Below, piece by piece: positions 18,725 to 27,288 of a stretch of DNA of 64,000 bases. The translations under genes and the position numbers were made by a program. Each line of letters opens with the position of its first letter. Positions within the stretch are counted from its first letter, which is position 1. The stretch comes from Thermanaerosceptrum fracticalcis (lineage in GTDB: Bacteria > Bacillota > Peptococcia > DRI-13), in assembly GCF_000746025.2 (NCBI RefSeq), contig NZ_CP045798.1:792501-856500 (forward strand), written 5' to 3'. The notes under the pieces are model-generated. The model had not been told where the DNA came from. It saw only the letters and a program-made list of their open reading frames with translations, and did not search any database.

Positions 18725-19147
18725 ATGGCCTACGGTTCGAAAAAAATAGCTTCCGCAGCAATCAGAATGGCTCTCACAGAAACGAGAGAGGAAGAGAATG
18801 CTTTAAAAAAGGAATTGGAAAGTTTAGGAATTAAGGCTGCCGCAGTGGATTGCGGTGGTGAATACATAACTTCGGTTAAAAAAATTGTGGAGCGGGCCAT
18901 TGTGGCCGCGAAACGTGAAGGCGTGATTAAAGAAACCCATTATGACGAAGGGGCTATTGCCGGGGCTACGCGTGAGGCCCTTTCGCAAATTATGCCTAAA
19001 GCGGTGGGACTCAATGTAGGCGGTAAAATTGGCATGGCCAGGCAAAACGACCATATCAGTGTGGCCGTATTTCTTGGTATTGGCTTATTACACCTGGATG
19101 AAGTGGCCATTGGTCTAAGTCACCGGGCAGCGCCTTATGCGGGGTGA
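18725..19147 (+). CDS. HutP family RNA-binding protein
   Basis: A 140-residue protein with the HutP family start YGSKKIASAAIRMALTETREEE. In Bacillus HutP is a histidine-activated antiterminator of the hut operon. No hut genes are in this window, so the target is unknown. The frame is open from 18656, but GACGGTGAGAGT before ATG 18725 gives the canonical start. The next gene begins 5 bases after the stop. Confidence 0.85.
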   Translation: MAYGSKKIASAAIRMALTETREEENALKKELESLGIKAAAVDCGGEYITSVKKIVERAIVAAKREGVIKETHYDEGAIAGATREALSQIMPKAVGLNVGGKIGMARQNDHISVAVFLGIGLLHLDEVAIGLSHRAAPYAG

Positions 19148-19151
19148 TTTT

Positions 19152-19532
19152 ATGGTGTTGAGGCTATATGGTATTCGCGGGGCCACCACCGTGAAGGAAA
19201 ATGAAAGCCAGGAGATTCTAAAGGAGACAGGCAGGCTTTTGGAGACAATTATGCAAGAAAACCGGCTGCTTGAGGAAAATGTGGTCAGTATTATTTTTAC
19301 GACCACACCCGACCTTAATGCTGAATTTCCGGCCAAAGCCGCCCGCCAGCTGGGCTTAAACAATACTCCCCTTTTGGGTACCGTGGAAGCCGATGTACCC
19401 CATGGACTGCCCAAATGCATACGTATCCTGATCCATGCTTATCTGGAGACGGGAAGCGAAATAAAACATGTTTATTTGAATGAGGCTGTGAATTTACGTC
19501 CTGATATGGTGCAAAAAACTCTCTCCTGGTGA
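19152..19532 (+). CDS. aroH: Chorismate mutase, AroH type
   Basis: Monofunctional chorismate mutase of the trimeric AroH class, which makes prephenate for Phe and Tyr. The start GIRGATTV holds the catalytic Arg, GTVEADVPHG holds the catalytic Glu, and KCIRILIH holds the second Arg. 126 residues, as expected. GGGGTGA fits ATG 19152, not 19137. Confidence 0.93.
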   Translation: MVLRLYGIRGATTVKENESQEILKETGRLLETIMQENRLLEENVVSIIFTTTPDLNAEFPAKAARQLGLNNTPLLGTVEADVPHGLPKCIRILIHAYLETGSEIKHVYLNEAVNLRPDMVQKTLSW

Positions 19533-19582
19533 ACATCGGGAGATTTATTTTTGAGTACTGTAAACCACGGGGGTAGGAAAGA

Positions 19583-20044
19583 ATGTATCTGATCCTGAGA
19601 GGCGTGCAAACCCAGGAGGAATTAAAATTTGCCCTGGAGTTAAAGATTAACTGTATAGGGTTTGTTTTTGATAAAAAAAATCCTCGCCATATCAATGCGG
19701 AAGCGGCCAGGGAGCTTAGTTTTTTAATGCCCCCTCATCTGGGCCGGGCAGGTTTTTTTGGAGACGATGAGAGATATGAGGTAGAAGAAATAGCCTCCTT
19801 CTGCCGGTTGCAGTGGCTCTTTCTCGATAAAGACCGGGAAGAGGGGGAAGAGGACAAATATTTTCTCCCGGTGGTATGGAACATAGCCAGGGAAAAAGCT
19901 TACGCGCAAAATGTCTACTACTACGCTGATCATACCGGGGAGATGGCTTTAAATTACCCGGAACTGAAAATATTTTTACCCTGGAGAGAAGTACTAAAAC
20001 ATAGAATCATACCTCAGGGTGTCATCCTGGACTTTCCAAGATAA
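19583..20044 (+). CDS. TrpF-like pseudoenzyme (phosphoribosylanthranilate isomerase relative)
   Basis: The first 90 residues align with TrpF: LRGVQTQEELKFALELKINCIGFVFDKKNPRHIN corresponds to the KICGITR...ADAVGFVF..SPRYIS start of the family. However, the catalytic Cys (ICG) is replaced by Arg (LRG), the LHG motif is LFL, and the C-terminus is about 50 residues short, lacking the Gly-rich phosphate loops. It cannot be a normal isomerase. The frame is open, GGGGGTAGGAAAG precedes ATG, and it sits between aroH and aroF, which suggests a kept, non-catalytic role. Confidence 0.7.
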   Translation: MYLILRGVQTQEELKFALELKINCIGFVFDKKNPRHINAEAARELSFLMPPHLGRAGFFGDDERYEVEEIASFCRLQWLFLDKDREEGEEDKYFLPVVWNIAREKAYAQNVYYYADHTGEMALNYPELKIFLPWREVLKHRIIPQGVILDFPR

Positions 20045-20061
20045 AGAAGGTGCCATCACAA

Positions 20062-21066
20062 TTGTTAATCATTTTGGACAAATATATTTCCACGGAAAAT
20101 CTTAATACGGTTATGGCAAGGCTGGAACAGCTCAATGTGATGATTCAGGTCCATGAGGAAAAGGATAAAAAGGTAATTGTTGTATTGGATGGTGCCGAGT
20201 ATCTCTCCCTTGAGACCTTAGAAATCCTTCCCGGTGTGGAAAGAATTATTAACATAAAAAAGCCGTACCGGCTGGTAAGCAGAGAATACAAACCCGCTGA
20301 TACAGTGGTCAAAGTGAATGGTATCCCCTTTGGCGGAGAGAATTTCCAGATCGTTGCCGGGCCTTGCGCCGTGGAAAATGAAGAACAGGTCATGATTATT
20401 GCCAAGGCTGTGAAAGAAGCCGGGGCTGTCCTCTTACGGGGCGGGGCTTATAAACCCCGTACTTCCCCTTACTCTTTTCAGGGGTTGGAAGAAGAGGGCC
20501 TGAAACTGTTGGCTAAAGCCAGAGAGAAAACAGGGCTTCCTGTAGTGACCGAGGTTTTGGATGTTCGCGATCTGGAAGTGGTGGCTTACTATGCCGATAT
20601 GATTCAAATAGGGGCCAGGAATATGCAGAATTTCCCTTTACTTAAGGAAGTGGCACGCCTGGAGAAACCCGTTTTACTGAAAAGGGGATTGTCCGCTACC
20701 ATAGAGGAATGGCTGCTGGCTGCCGAATATATAATGCAGGGGGGGAACCCCCGGATTATCCTTTGTGAAAGGGGAATTAGAACATTTGAAACTTTCACCA
20801 GGAATACTCTGGACCTTTCGGCAGTACCGGCCATAAAAACCCTTTCCCATCTACCCATCATCGTTGATCCCAGTCACGGCTGTGGTAAATGGTTTTTAGT
20901 TCCGCCTTTGGCCAAGGCAGCCTGTGCGGTAGGGGCTCATGGCCTGATGGTGGAAGTCCATCACCAGCCGAGTTGTGCCCTTTCCGACGGGGAGCAGTCT
21001 CTGACCCCCGGCAAATTCCATAAATTGATGCAGGAAATTAATAAAATCAAGCAGTGCCTGACTTAG
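20062..21066 (+). CDS. aroF: 3-deoxy-7-phosphoheptulonate (DAHP) synthase, AroF/AroG type
   Basis: First step of the shikimate pathway. An N-terminal ferredoxin-like regulatory domain (LLIILDKYISTENLNTV) precedes the TIM barrel with VAGPCAVENEEQVM, LRGGAYKPRTSPYSFQG, QIGARNMQNF, LKRG and DPSHGCGK motifs. About 335 residues. GTG 20050 or TTG 20062 may be the start; AAGAAGG fits TTG 20062 better. A terminator follows. Confidence 0.93.
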   Translation: MLIILDKYISTENLNTVMARLEQLNVMIQVHEEKDKKVIVVLDGAEYLSLETLEILPGVERIINIKKPYRLVSREYKPADTVVKVNGIPFGGENFQIVAGPCAVENEEQVMIIAKAVKEAGAVLLRGGAYKPRTSPYSFQGLEEEGLKLLAKAREKTGLPVVTEVLDVRDLEVVAYYADMIQIGARNMQNFPLLKEVARLEKPVLLKRGLSATIEEWLLAAEYIMQGGNPRIILCERGIRTFETFTRNTLDLSAVPAIKTLSHLPIIVDPSHGCGKWFLVPPLAKAACAVGAHGLMVEVHHQPSCALSDGEQSLTPGKFHKLMQEINKIKQCLT

Positions 21067-21096
21067 TTCCCGGTGTATACCGGGAATGTTTTTTTC
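21067..21096 (+). terminator. Terminator after aroF
   Basis: Perfect 8-bp stem TTCCCGGT (21067-21074) with ACCGGGAA (21079-21086), then TGTTTTTTT. Confidence 0.9.
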
Positions 21097-21163
21097 CTAA
21101 ATTTATTTGTAAAAATAATAGTGCTATATGATAAAATAATCTTGGTTTAAATTAAGGAAAGGA

Positions 21164-21844
21164 ATGAGGAACATACAGATTGCAATCGATGGACCTGCAG
21201 GTGCCGGGAAAAGTACGGTGGCCAAGAAACTGGCAGACCTGTTGGGATTTGTTTACATAGATACCGGAGCCATGTATCGTGCCATTACCTATAAGGCCTT
21301 GCGGCAGGGGATTTCTCTCGATAATGCGGAAGCCTTAACCAACACGGCGAAAGATACTGCCATACAATTTGTGCGTACTAAACAAGGCAGGCAGCTTATT
21401 TTTTGTGACGGCAGGGAAGTTACGGAAGAAATAAGAAGCCCCGATGTCAGTGAAAATGTCTCGAAAATCGCACAATTTTCCAGTGTGCGAGAAGTCCTGG
21501 TCCGTAAACAACAGGAACTGGCCAGCAATCAGAATGTGGTCATGGATGGCAGAGACATCGGCACCGTAGTGCTGCCCCAGGCGGAATGCAAGATATATTT
21601 GACAGCTTCCCTTGAGGAGAGGACAGCCCGGCGTTATCATGAACTACTATTAAAAGGTTATACGGAGGAGTATGCCAAGATCAGAGAGAACCTGGCCCAG
21701 CGTGACGAAATGGATAAAAACAGGGAGGCGGGCCCTTTAAAAATAGCGGAGGATGCCGTTATCATTGATTCAACGGACCTTACACAGGAGGAAGTACTGC
21801 AAAAGATCCTGGGTTTACTTGGGCAGAGAAGAGGAGAGTCGTAA
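21164..21844 (+). CDS. cmk: Cytidylate kinase
   Basis: Phosphorylates CMP and dCMP. P-loop GPAGAGKST at about residues 10-18, DTGAMYRA at about 33-40 and DGRDIGTVVLP in the middle. 226 residues. AAGGAAAGGA precedes ATG. Start of the conserved cmk-plsC-ispH-rpsA cluster of Clostridia. Confidence 0.96.
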   Translation: MRNIQIAIDGPAGAGKSTVAKKLADLLGFVYIDTGAMYRAITYKALRQGISLDNAEALTNTAKDTAIQFVRTKQGRQLIFCDGREVTEEIRSPDVSENVSKIAQFSSVREVLVRKQQELASNQNVVMDGRDIGTVVLPQAECKIYLTASLEERTARRYHELLLKGYTEEYAKIRENLAQRDEMDKNREAGPLKIAEDAVIIDSTDLTQEEVLQKILGLLGQRRGES

Positions 21845-21846
21845 AA

Positions 21847-22446
21847 ATGTTTTATAAGGTAATCCATGCTCTCGTATCATTTTATTTAAGGTTGTTTAAC
21901 CGTTGGGAAATAACGGGGGAAGAAAATATTCCCAAAAGTGGACCAGTGGTGCTGGTGGCCAATCATATCAGTTTATGGGACCCGCCTTTCTTAGCCTGCT
22001 CCATTCGGCGCCCTGTTCATTTTATGGCTAAAGAAGAACTGTTTAAGATTCCAATTCTGGGCAGGATAATAAAAGCGCTGGGTGCTTTTCCCGTCAAGCG
22101 GGGTAAGCCTGACCGTAATGCCCTGCGGCTGGCCGCCAAATACCTGGAAAAGGGGGAAATATTAGGCCTTTTCCCGGAAGGAACCCGCAGCAAGAGCGGT
22201 GAACTATTACAGCCCCATCCCGGAGCGGCTTTGTTTGCTTTGCGTTCAGGGGCGCCCATTGTACCTGTAGGGCTTATCGGTACACGAACTACCTTTCCTT
22301 TAACGATAAGAGGGAATGTTCGTGTTAAAATTGGTAAACCTGTGGTATATCCAGGATTATATAATAACAAGATAACTAATGAGGATTTAGAACGTGTCTC
22401 TGCGGAAATAATGCTGAAAGTCAAAAAATTGCTGGAAGAGAAGTAG
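21847..22446 (+). CDS. plsC: 1-acyl-sn-glycerol-3-phosphate acyltransferase (PlsC)
   Basis: Membrane-bound acyltransferase of phospholipid synthesis. Catalytic motif NHISLWD near residue 39, phosphate motif FPEGTRS near residue 108, and VPVGLIG further on. 199 residues, 2 bases from cmk. Confidence 0.94.
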   Translation: MFYKVIHALVSFYLRLFNRWEITGEENIPKSGPVVLVANHISLWDPPFLACSIRRPVHFMAKEELFKIPILGRIIKALGAFPVKRGKPDRNALRLAAKYLEKGEILGLFPEGTRSKSGELLQPHPGAALFALRSGAPIVPVGLIGTRTTFPLTIRGNVRVKIGKPVVYPGLYNNKITNEDLERVSAEIMLKVKKLLEEK

Positions 22447-22572
22447 TATTTATCGGTATTTATAAAATTTAAAAGACTAACTAGCAGGAAAAAGTATTTT
22501 CGTGTTGTATATATAATAAATGTTTAATTTTAACCCAATTTTTCTTTAGTTGTTTTCCGGAAGGTGTAAAAT

Positions 22573-24567
22573 TTGAAGATTATTGTAGCGGAACATGCGG
22601 GATTTTGTTTTGGTGTGAAAAGGGCCATCGAAATGGCGGAAGATGCTGCCATTAAAGGACAGGTATTTAGTCTCGGTCCCCTGATTCATAATCCCCAGGA
22701 GATTAGGCGCCTGGGGGAACGTGGGGTGGAAACTTTAGCTGATCATGAACTCCCCGAAAACTCCCAGGTATTAATCAGGACTCATGGTGTTGGGCCTACA
22801 GTCTATGAAAAATTAGGCCAGGGGAATAGCATAATTATCGATGCTACTTGTCCTTATGTGCAGAAAGCCCAGCGCCTGGCCAAAGAAGCCTGGGAAGAGG
22901 AATTTCAGGTCATTATACTGGGTGATAAGAACCATCCGGAGGTTAAGAGCATTAAAGAGTGGACCAATAATCATGCTCTGGTGGTGGCCGGTGCCCATGA
23001 TTTGGAAGGTTTGCCTCTGGCTCGTAAGGTGGCCGTCTTAGCCCAAACAACGGAGAAAGAAGAAAAATTTAAGGATCTGGTTGAGTATTTGCAGGAAAGG
23101 GTTCCTCATGTCAAAGTTTTAAATACCATCTGTTCCGCAACCCGTCAGAGACAGGACGCCGTAAAAGAATTAGCCAAGATAGCAGACATTATGGTTGTGG
23201 TAGGGGGGAAGGAAAGTTCCAATACCAGAAAGCTCTGGGAAATATGCGAAAAAGCAGGCGTACCCAGTTATCTGGTAGAGGATGCTGCAGAAGTAAAACC
23301 AGAATGGTTTAGAAATAAAAAAACTGCCGGAATTGCCGCCGGTGCATCAACACCACAATGGATTATTGAGGAGGTTATTAAAACAATGGAAGAAATTAAA
23401 ATAGGAGCAACAGAACACAACGAAGCAAATTTTACAGATATGAATGGGGATTTTAACTTAAAAAATATCCAGGTTGGCGAAGTAATCAAAGGAACTGTTG
23501 TCAAAATAGCCAATGATGAAGTTTTAGTGGATATCGGCGGTAAATCCGAAGGGATCATTCCGGCCACAGAGCTGGCTTACAGGCGGGTTGCTGACCCGAA
23601 AACCATGTTCTCTGTGGGACAGGAAATCATGGTAGAGGTTCTGAAAGAGGACAAGGAAGGGAACATTATTTTATCAAGGAAAAGAGCCTTAGCTGATGAA
23701 GCTCTGGCTAAACTGGAAGAAGCCAAGAAAAATAATGCCGTAATTACTGCTCCTGTCATCGAAGTTGTGAAAGGCGGGTTGCTGGTGGATGTGGGTATCC
23801 GTGGCTTCGTTCCCGCTTCCCAGGTGGAACGCACTTTTGTAGATGATTTAAGTAAATATTTGCATCAGGAATTGCGCTTAAAAGTTATTGAGCTGGATAA
23901 AGAAAAGAAAAAAGCTGTCTTATCCCAGAGAGTATTATTGGAAGAAGAGTACCGGGAGAAGAAAAACGCCACCTGGGCCAATATTGCTGAGGGACAAACC
24001 AGGAAAGGTATTGTTAAACGTCTCACCAACTATGGTGCTTTTGTTGACATTGGTGGGGTGGAGGGATTGCTCCATGTTTCCGAAATGGGCTGGGGTCGTA
24101 TTAGTCATCCTTCCCAGGTTGTTAAAGAAGGGGACGAAATTGAAGTATATATCCTGAAACTTGACAGGGAGAAAGAAAAAGTTTCCCTGGGACTCAAACA
24201 GTTAATTAAAAGTCCCTGGGAAGCGGCTAAAGAAAAATACGCTGTAGGCATGGTGGTACAGGGCAAGGTTGTTAGAATTGCTCCTTTTGGTGCCTTTGTG
24301 GAACTGGAGCCAGGAGTAGATGGACTTATCCATATTTCCCAGTTAGCCAATAAGCGTGTCAATAAAGTAGAGGATGTTGTGACAGTAGGGCAAAAAATTC
24401 AGGCCAAGATTATTGATTTTGATCCTGACAATAAACGCATTAGTTTAAGTCTTAAAGATGTTGTCAGTGAAACAGAGAAAAATGAATTTAAGGAGTATTT
24501 GGAACAACAACAGGAAGAAACGGGCACTACCATCGGTGATGTTTTAAAAGAAAAAGAAGAAAACTAG
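22573..24567 (+). CDS. ispH-rpsA: IspH (HMBPP reductase) fused to ribosomal protein S1
   Basis: One 664-residue reading frame. Residues 1 to about 285 are IspH, the last enzyme of the MEP isoprenoid pathway; the three Fe-S cysteines lie in HAGFCFG (Cys12), DATCPYV and NTICSAT. From about 300 on follow four S1 RNA-binding domains, each with the typical F/VxGxV and G(L/I)I(H/P) signatures, for example GIVKRLTNYGAFVDIGG and GLIHISQLA. The fusion is known in Clostridia. TTG start with GGAAGGTG upstream. A strong terminator follows. Confidence 0.96.
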   Translation: MKIIVAEHAGFCFGVKRAIEMAEDAAIKGQVFSLGPLIHNPQEIRRLGERGVETLADHELPENSQVLIRTHGVGPTVYEKLGQGNSIIIDATCPYVQKAQRLAKEAWEEEFQVIILGDKNHPEVKSIKEWTNNHALVVAGAHDLEGLPLARKVAVLAQTTEKEEKFKDLVEYLQERVPHVKVLNTICSATRQRQDAVKELAKIADIMVVVGGKESSNTRKLWEICEKAGVPSYLVEDAAEVKPEWFRNKKTAGIAAGASTPQWIIEEVIKTMEEIKIGATEHNEANFTDMNGDFNLKNIQVGEVIKGTVVKIANDEVLVDIGGKSEGIIPATELAYRRVADPKTMFSVGQEIMVEVLKEDKEGNIILSRKRALADEALAKLEEAKKNNAVITAPVIEVVKGGLLVDVGIRGFVPASQVERTFVDDLSKYLHQELRLKVIELDKEKKKAVLSQRVLLEEEYREKKNATWANIAEGQTRKGIVKRLTNYGAFVDIGGVEGLLHVSEMGWGRISHPSQVVKEGDEIEVYILKLDREKEKVSLGLKQLIKSPWEAAKEKYAVGMVVQGKVVRIAPFGAFVELEPGVDGLIHISQLANKRVNKVEDVVTVGQKIQAKIIDFDPDNKRISLSLKDVVSETEKNEFKEYLEQQQEETGTTIGDVLKEKEEN

Positions 24568-24570
24568 CAA

Positions 24571-24600
24571 AAAAGCTGGCACTGCCAGCTTTTCGATTTC
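24571..24600 (+). terminator. Terminator after ispH-rpsA
   Basis: Perfect 10-bp stem 24571-24580 with 24584-24593, 3-base loop, ending in TTTTCGATTTC. Confidence 0.85.
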
Positions 24601-24677
24601 TTGGATACAACGATACATCCATACTTTTAATCGTGAACAAAGATGTACAGTATATAAATGCCGCTGTGGGGCTGGAT

Positions 24678-24715
24678 TTCCGATTACCGACTTCCGACGT
24701 CTGATTACCGAATAT
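24678..24715. repeat. Dispersed GGAAGTCGG-type repeat, second copy
   Basis: CCGATTACCGACTTCCGACG, followed by TCTGATTACCGAA. On the minus strand this reads TTCGG...GGAAGTCGG and resembles 9099-9122. It lies in the non-coding 24568-24808 interval. Confidence 0.35.
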
Positions 24716-24808
24716 ATTTGAATACTTTTTTCGTCTTTAACTGAGTTATCATTTTCTGTCAATAAAAAATACCAATATAACGTTTTTTTAATGAGGGAAT
24801 GCGTAGTT

Positions 24809-25918
24809 ATGGATTTAAAACGTGAAGAAAGAAAATATCATCACCTGGAACATGCCCTGCGTGAACAAACAGGTCCCAAGCCTGCGGGTTGGTCTGATGT
24901 GGAATTGGTCCACCAGGCCCTGATCAAAGGAAATGCAGACAGTATTGATACAACTATAAAACTTTTTGGCAAAACAATAAATTTTCCTTTAATCATCAAT
25001 GCCATGACGGGTGGAGCCCCCGGGCTGGAACGAATTAACGAAGCTTTAGCCCGCGTGGCAAAAGAAACCGGTATCGCTCTGGCCGTGGGTTCGCAAACGG
25101 CGGCCGTTTATAATCCCGGTGTTCGACATACCTACGAGGTAGTAAGAAAGGTATATCCGGAGGGGCTTATCCTGGCCAATGTGGGGGCCCTGGTTAAACC
25201 TGAATACGCCAAAGAGGCTGTAGAAATGATTGAAGCCGATGCTTTACAGCTCCATTTAAATGTGGTGCAGGAGCTGTTGATGGTTGAGGGTGACAGGGAT
25301 TTTGCCTCCCTTTACGAAAATGTGGTAAAGATTAAGGAAGCTGTGAAAGTACCGGTTATCCTGAAAGAAGTAGGTTTCGGTATCTCCAGAGAAACAGCCC
25401 AAGAGCTGTATCAATTAGGTTTTACCGTTCTCGATCTTGGTGGAGCAGGGGGTACTAATTTTGCAGCCATCGAACTGGCAAGGAACCCCCAGGAGCACCT
25501 TGATTACCTGCGCTGCTGGGGGTTACCCACAGCCATTTCTTTACTGGAAGTGAACAGCTTAGATTTACCCTTTACAGTCATTGCTTCCGGAGGGATTTAC
25601 AACGCCCTGGATATCATAAAAGCCCTGGCTTTGGGGGCTAAAGCCGCAGGTATGGCGGGAGTTTTACTCAAAATATATGACCGCTATGGAGAAAAAGCTC
25701 TTTTGGACTTTTTAAACAGCATGCAGAAAGAAATTCAATATCTCATGCTGCTTACGGGCGCAGGGAAGATGGAAGATATAGCTTCTATTCCCGTGGTAAT
25801 TACTGGTTACACGCAAAACTGGCTCACCCAGCGTGGTATTGACACTAAAAAGTATGCCCAGCGTACCACACTGGGTAATGACAATTTTCGGGGCCTCAAT
25901 AATAAGCCCAAAATTTAA
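24809..25918 (+). CDS. fni: Isopentenyl-diphosphate delta-isomerase, type 2
   Basis: FMN- and NADPH-dependent enzyme that interconverts IPP and DMAPP. Family motifs: MTGGAPG near residue 70, VGSQTAA, QLHLNVVQE, a DLGGAGGTNFA flavin/phosphate segment and SGGIYNALDIIKALALGAKAAGMA. 369 residues from ATG 24809, chosen because GAGGGA precedes it; 24791 lacks a site. It follows ispH, so both serve isoprenoid synthesis. Confidence 0.94.
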   Translation: MDLKREERKYHHLEHALREQTGPKPAGWSDVELVHQALIKGNADSIDTTIKLFGKTINFPLIINAMTGGAPGLERINEALARVAKETGIALAVGSQTAAVYNPGVRHTYEVVRKVYPEGLILANVGALVKPEYAKEAVEMIEADALQLHLNVVQELLMVEGDRDFASLYENVVKIKEAVKVPVILKEVGFGISRETAQELYQLGFTVLDLGGAGGTNFAAIELARNPQEHLDYLRCWGLPTAISLLEVNSLDLPFTVIASGGIYNALDIIKALALGAKAAGMAGVLLKIYDRYGEKALLDFLNSMQKEIQYLMLLTGAGKMEDIASIPVVITGYTQNWLTQRGIDTKKYAQRTTLGNDNFRGLNNKPKI

Positions 25919-25933
25919 TGAGGAGGTGAGGAA

Positions 25934-26155
25934 ATGGGAGAAGTGAACAAAGAGACAAAAAAATATACTGTTGAGGTTAAACAACAATGGTGTAAAAGCT
26001 GTGGTATTTGTTATGCCTTATGTCCTAAAGGCGTACTAATCAAGGACCAGCTGGGCAAAGCTGTAGTCAAAGACCCTGCTCTATGTATTGGCTGCAGGAT
26101 TTGTGAAGAACATTGTCCTGACTACTGTATTAAAATTGGGGGTGAAGAAAAGTGA
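25934..26155 (+). CDS. korD: 2-oxoacid:ferredoxin oxidoreductase delta (ferredoxin) subunit
   Basis: A 73-residue protein with two 4Fe-4S clusters: CKSCGICYALCPKG and CIGCRICEEHCPD. It carries electrons for the Kor complex. GAGGAGGTGAGG precedes ATG. Overlaps korA by 4 bases (GTGA). Confidence 0.92.
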   Translation: MGEVNKETKKYTVEVKQQWCKSCGICYALCPKGVLIKDQLGKAVVKDPALCIGCRICEEHCPDYCIKIGGEEK

Positions 26156-27288
26156 GAAAAGCACAACTTCTGCAAGGTAATCAAGCCTGTGCCATGGCGG
26201 CCATAGATGCGGGTGTCCGTTTTTATGCAGGTTATCCCATCACGCCGTCAACGGAGATTGCGGAATTCATGGCAGAAAATCTTCCCAAAGTGGGAGGAAA
26301 GTTTATCCAGATGGAAGATGAGATTGCCGGTATGGCGGCCATTTTAGGTGCAGCCTTAACTGGTGTTAAAGCCATTACGGCCACGAGCGGACCAGGTTTT
26401 TCTCTCAAACAGGAAAACATTGGTTTCGCTGCTATGACTGAGATACCGTGCGTCATTGTCAACGTACAGAGGCTGGGTCCCAGTACAGGTGGACCAACTG
26501 CTCCTGCGCAAGGAGATGTAATGCAAGCCCGGTGGGGTACCCACGGAGATCATCCCGTTATCGCTTTGTCACCCGCCTCCGTATTGGAAAGTTATGATAT
26601 AACGGTTCAGGCCATTAATTTCTCTGAAAAATTCCGTGTCCCCGTTATCGTCTTACTGGACGAAGTTATCGGGCATATGCGGGAAAAAGTGATTTTACCT
26701 TCTCCGGAAGAACTTACTCTAATCGAACGGAAAAGAACGAATTTGCCACCCGCAGAATACAAACCTTATGAAGCCGACAGCACGAGGATTCCCGCTATTG
26801 CTGATTTTGGAACAGGATACCGCTGGCATGTTACCGGTCTCTTCCATGATGAAAACGGTAATCCCTCTGGCAAGGCCGACACGATTCACAAACAAGCGAC
26901 CCGCTTATTGACAAAACTTGATCCCTATTTGGAGGAAATTACCCTTTATAAGTCCTACTGTACAGAGGATGCCGATTACCTCCTGATTTCTTTTGGCTGT
27001 ACCGCCCGGTCTGCAGCAGAGGCTGTGGATATGGCAAGAAGTAAGGGATATAAGGTGGGACTGCTCCAGCTCCAGACGATCTGGCCTTTTCCTGAACAGC
27101 TTGTCAAAGAGTTTTGTACTGGTAAAAAGGCAGTGATAGTGCCTGAGTTAAATGCCGGACAATTAAGAGGCGAGGTCCAGAAAGTCATCACCAATCAAAC
27201 ATTAAGCGGTGTAAATAAGATAAATGGAGACCTTATTACCCCTGAAGAAATAGTAATGAAAATTAAGGAGGTGGCGGGCCAATGTTAA
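26152..27288 (+). CDS. korA: 2-oxoglutarate-type ferredoxin oxidoreductase alpha subunit
   Basis: 378 residues. GYPITPSTEIAEFMAE near residue 25 is the pyrimidine-domain start; SGPGFSLKQENIGFAAM and GPSTGGPTAPAQGD follow, and the C-terminal domain includes SFGCTARSAAEAV. It catalyses CoA-dependent oxidation or reductive carboxylation with ferredoxin. Whether 2-oxoglutarate or a branched-chain acid is used cannot be told from sequence by eye. Overlaps korB by 7 bases. Confidence 0.93.
   Translation: MRKAQLLQGNQACAMAAIDAGVRFYAGYPITPSTEIAEFMAENLPKVGGKFIQMEDEIAGMAAILGAALTGVKAITATSGPGFSLKQENIGFAAMTEIPCVIVNVQRLGPSTGGPTAPAQGDVMQARWGTHGDHPVIALSPASVLESYDITVQAINFSEKFRVPVIVLLDEVIGHMREKVILPSPEELTLIERKRTNLPPAEYKPYEADSTRIPAIADFGTGYRWHVTGLFHDENGNPSGKADTIHKQATRLLTKLDPYLEEITLYKSYCTEDADYLLISFGCTARSAAEAVDMARSKGYKVGLLQLQTIWPFPEQLVKEFCTGKKAVIVPELNAGQLRGEVQKVITNQTLSGVNKINGDLITPEEIVMKIKEVAGQC

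Noticed and set aside
18725-19147. Histidine-utilisation operon
   Set aside because: hutP stands alone; no hutH, hutU, hutI or hutG is present in the window.
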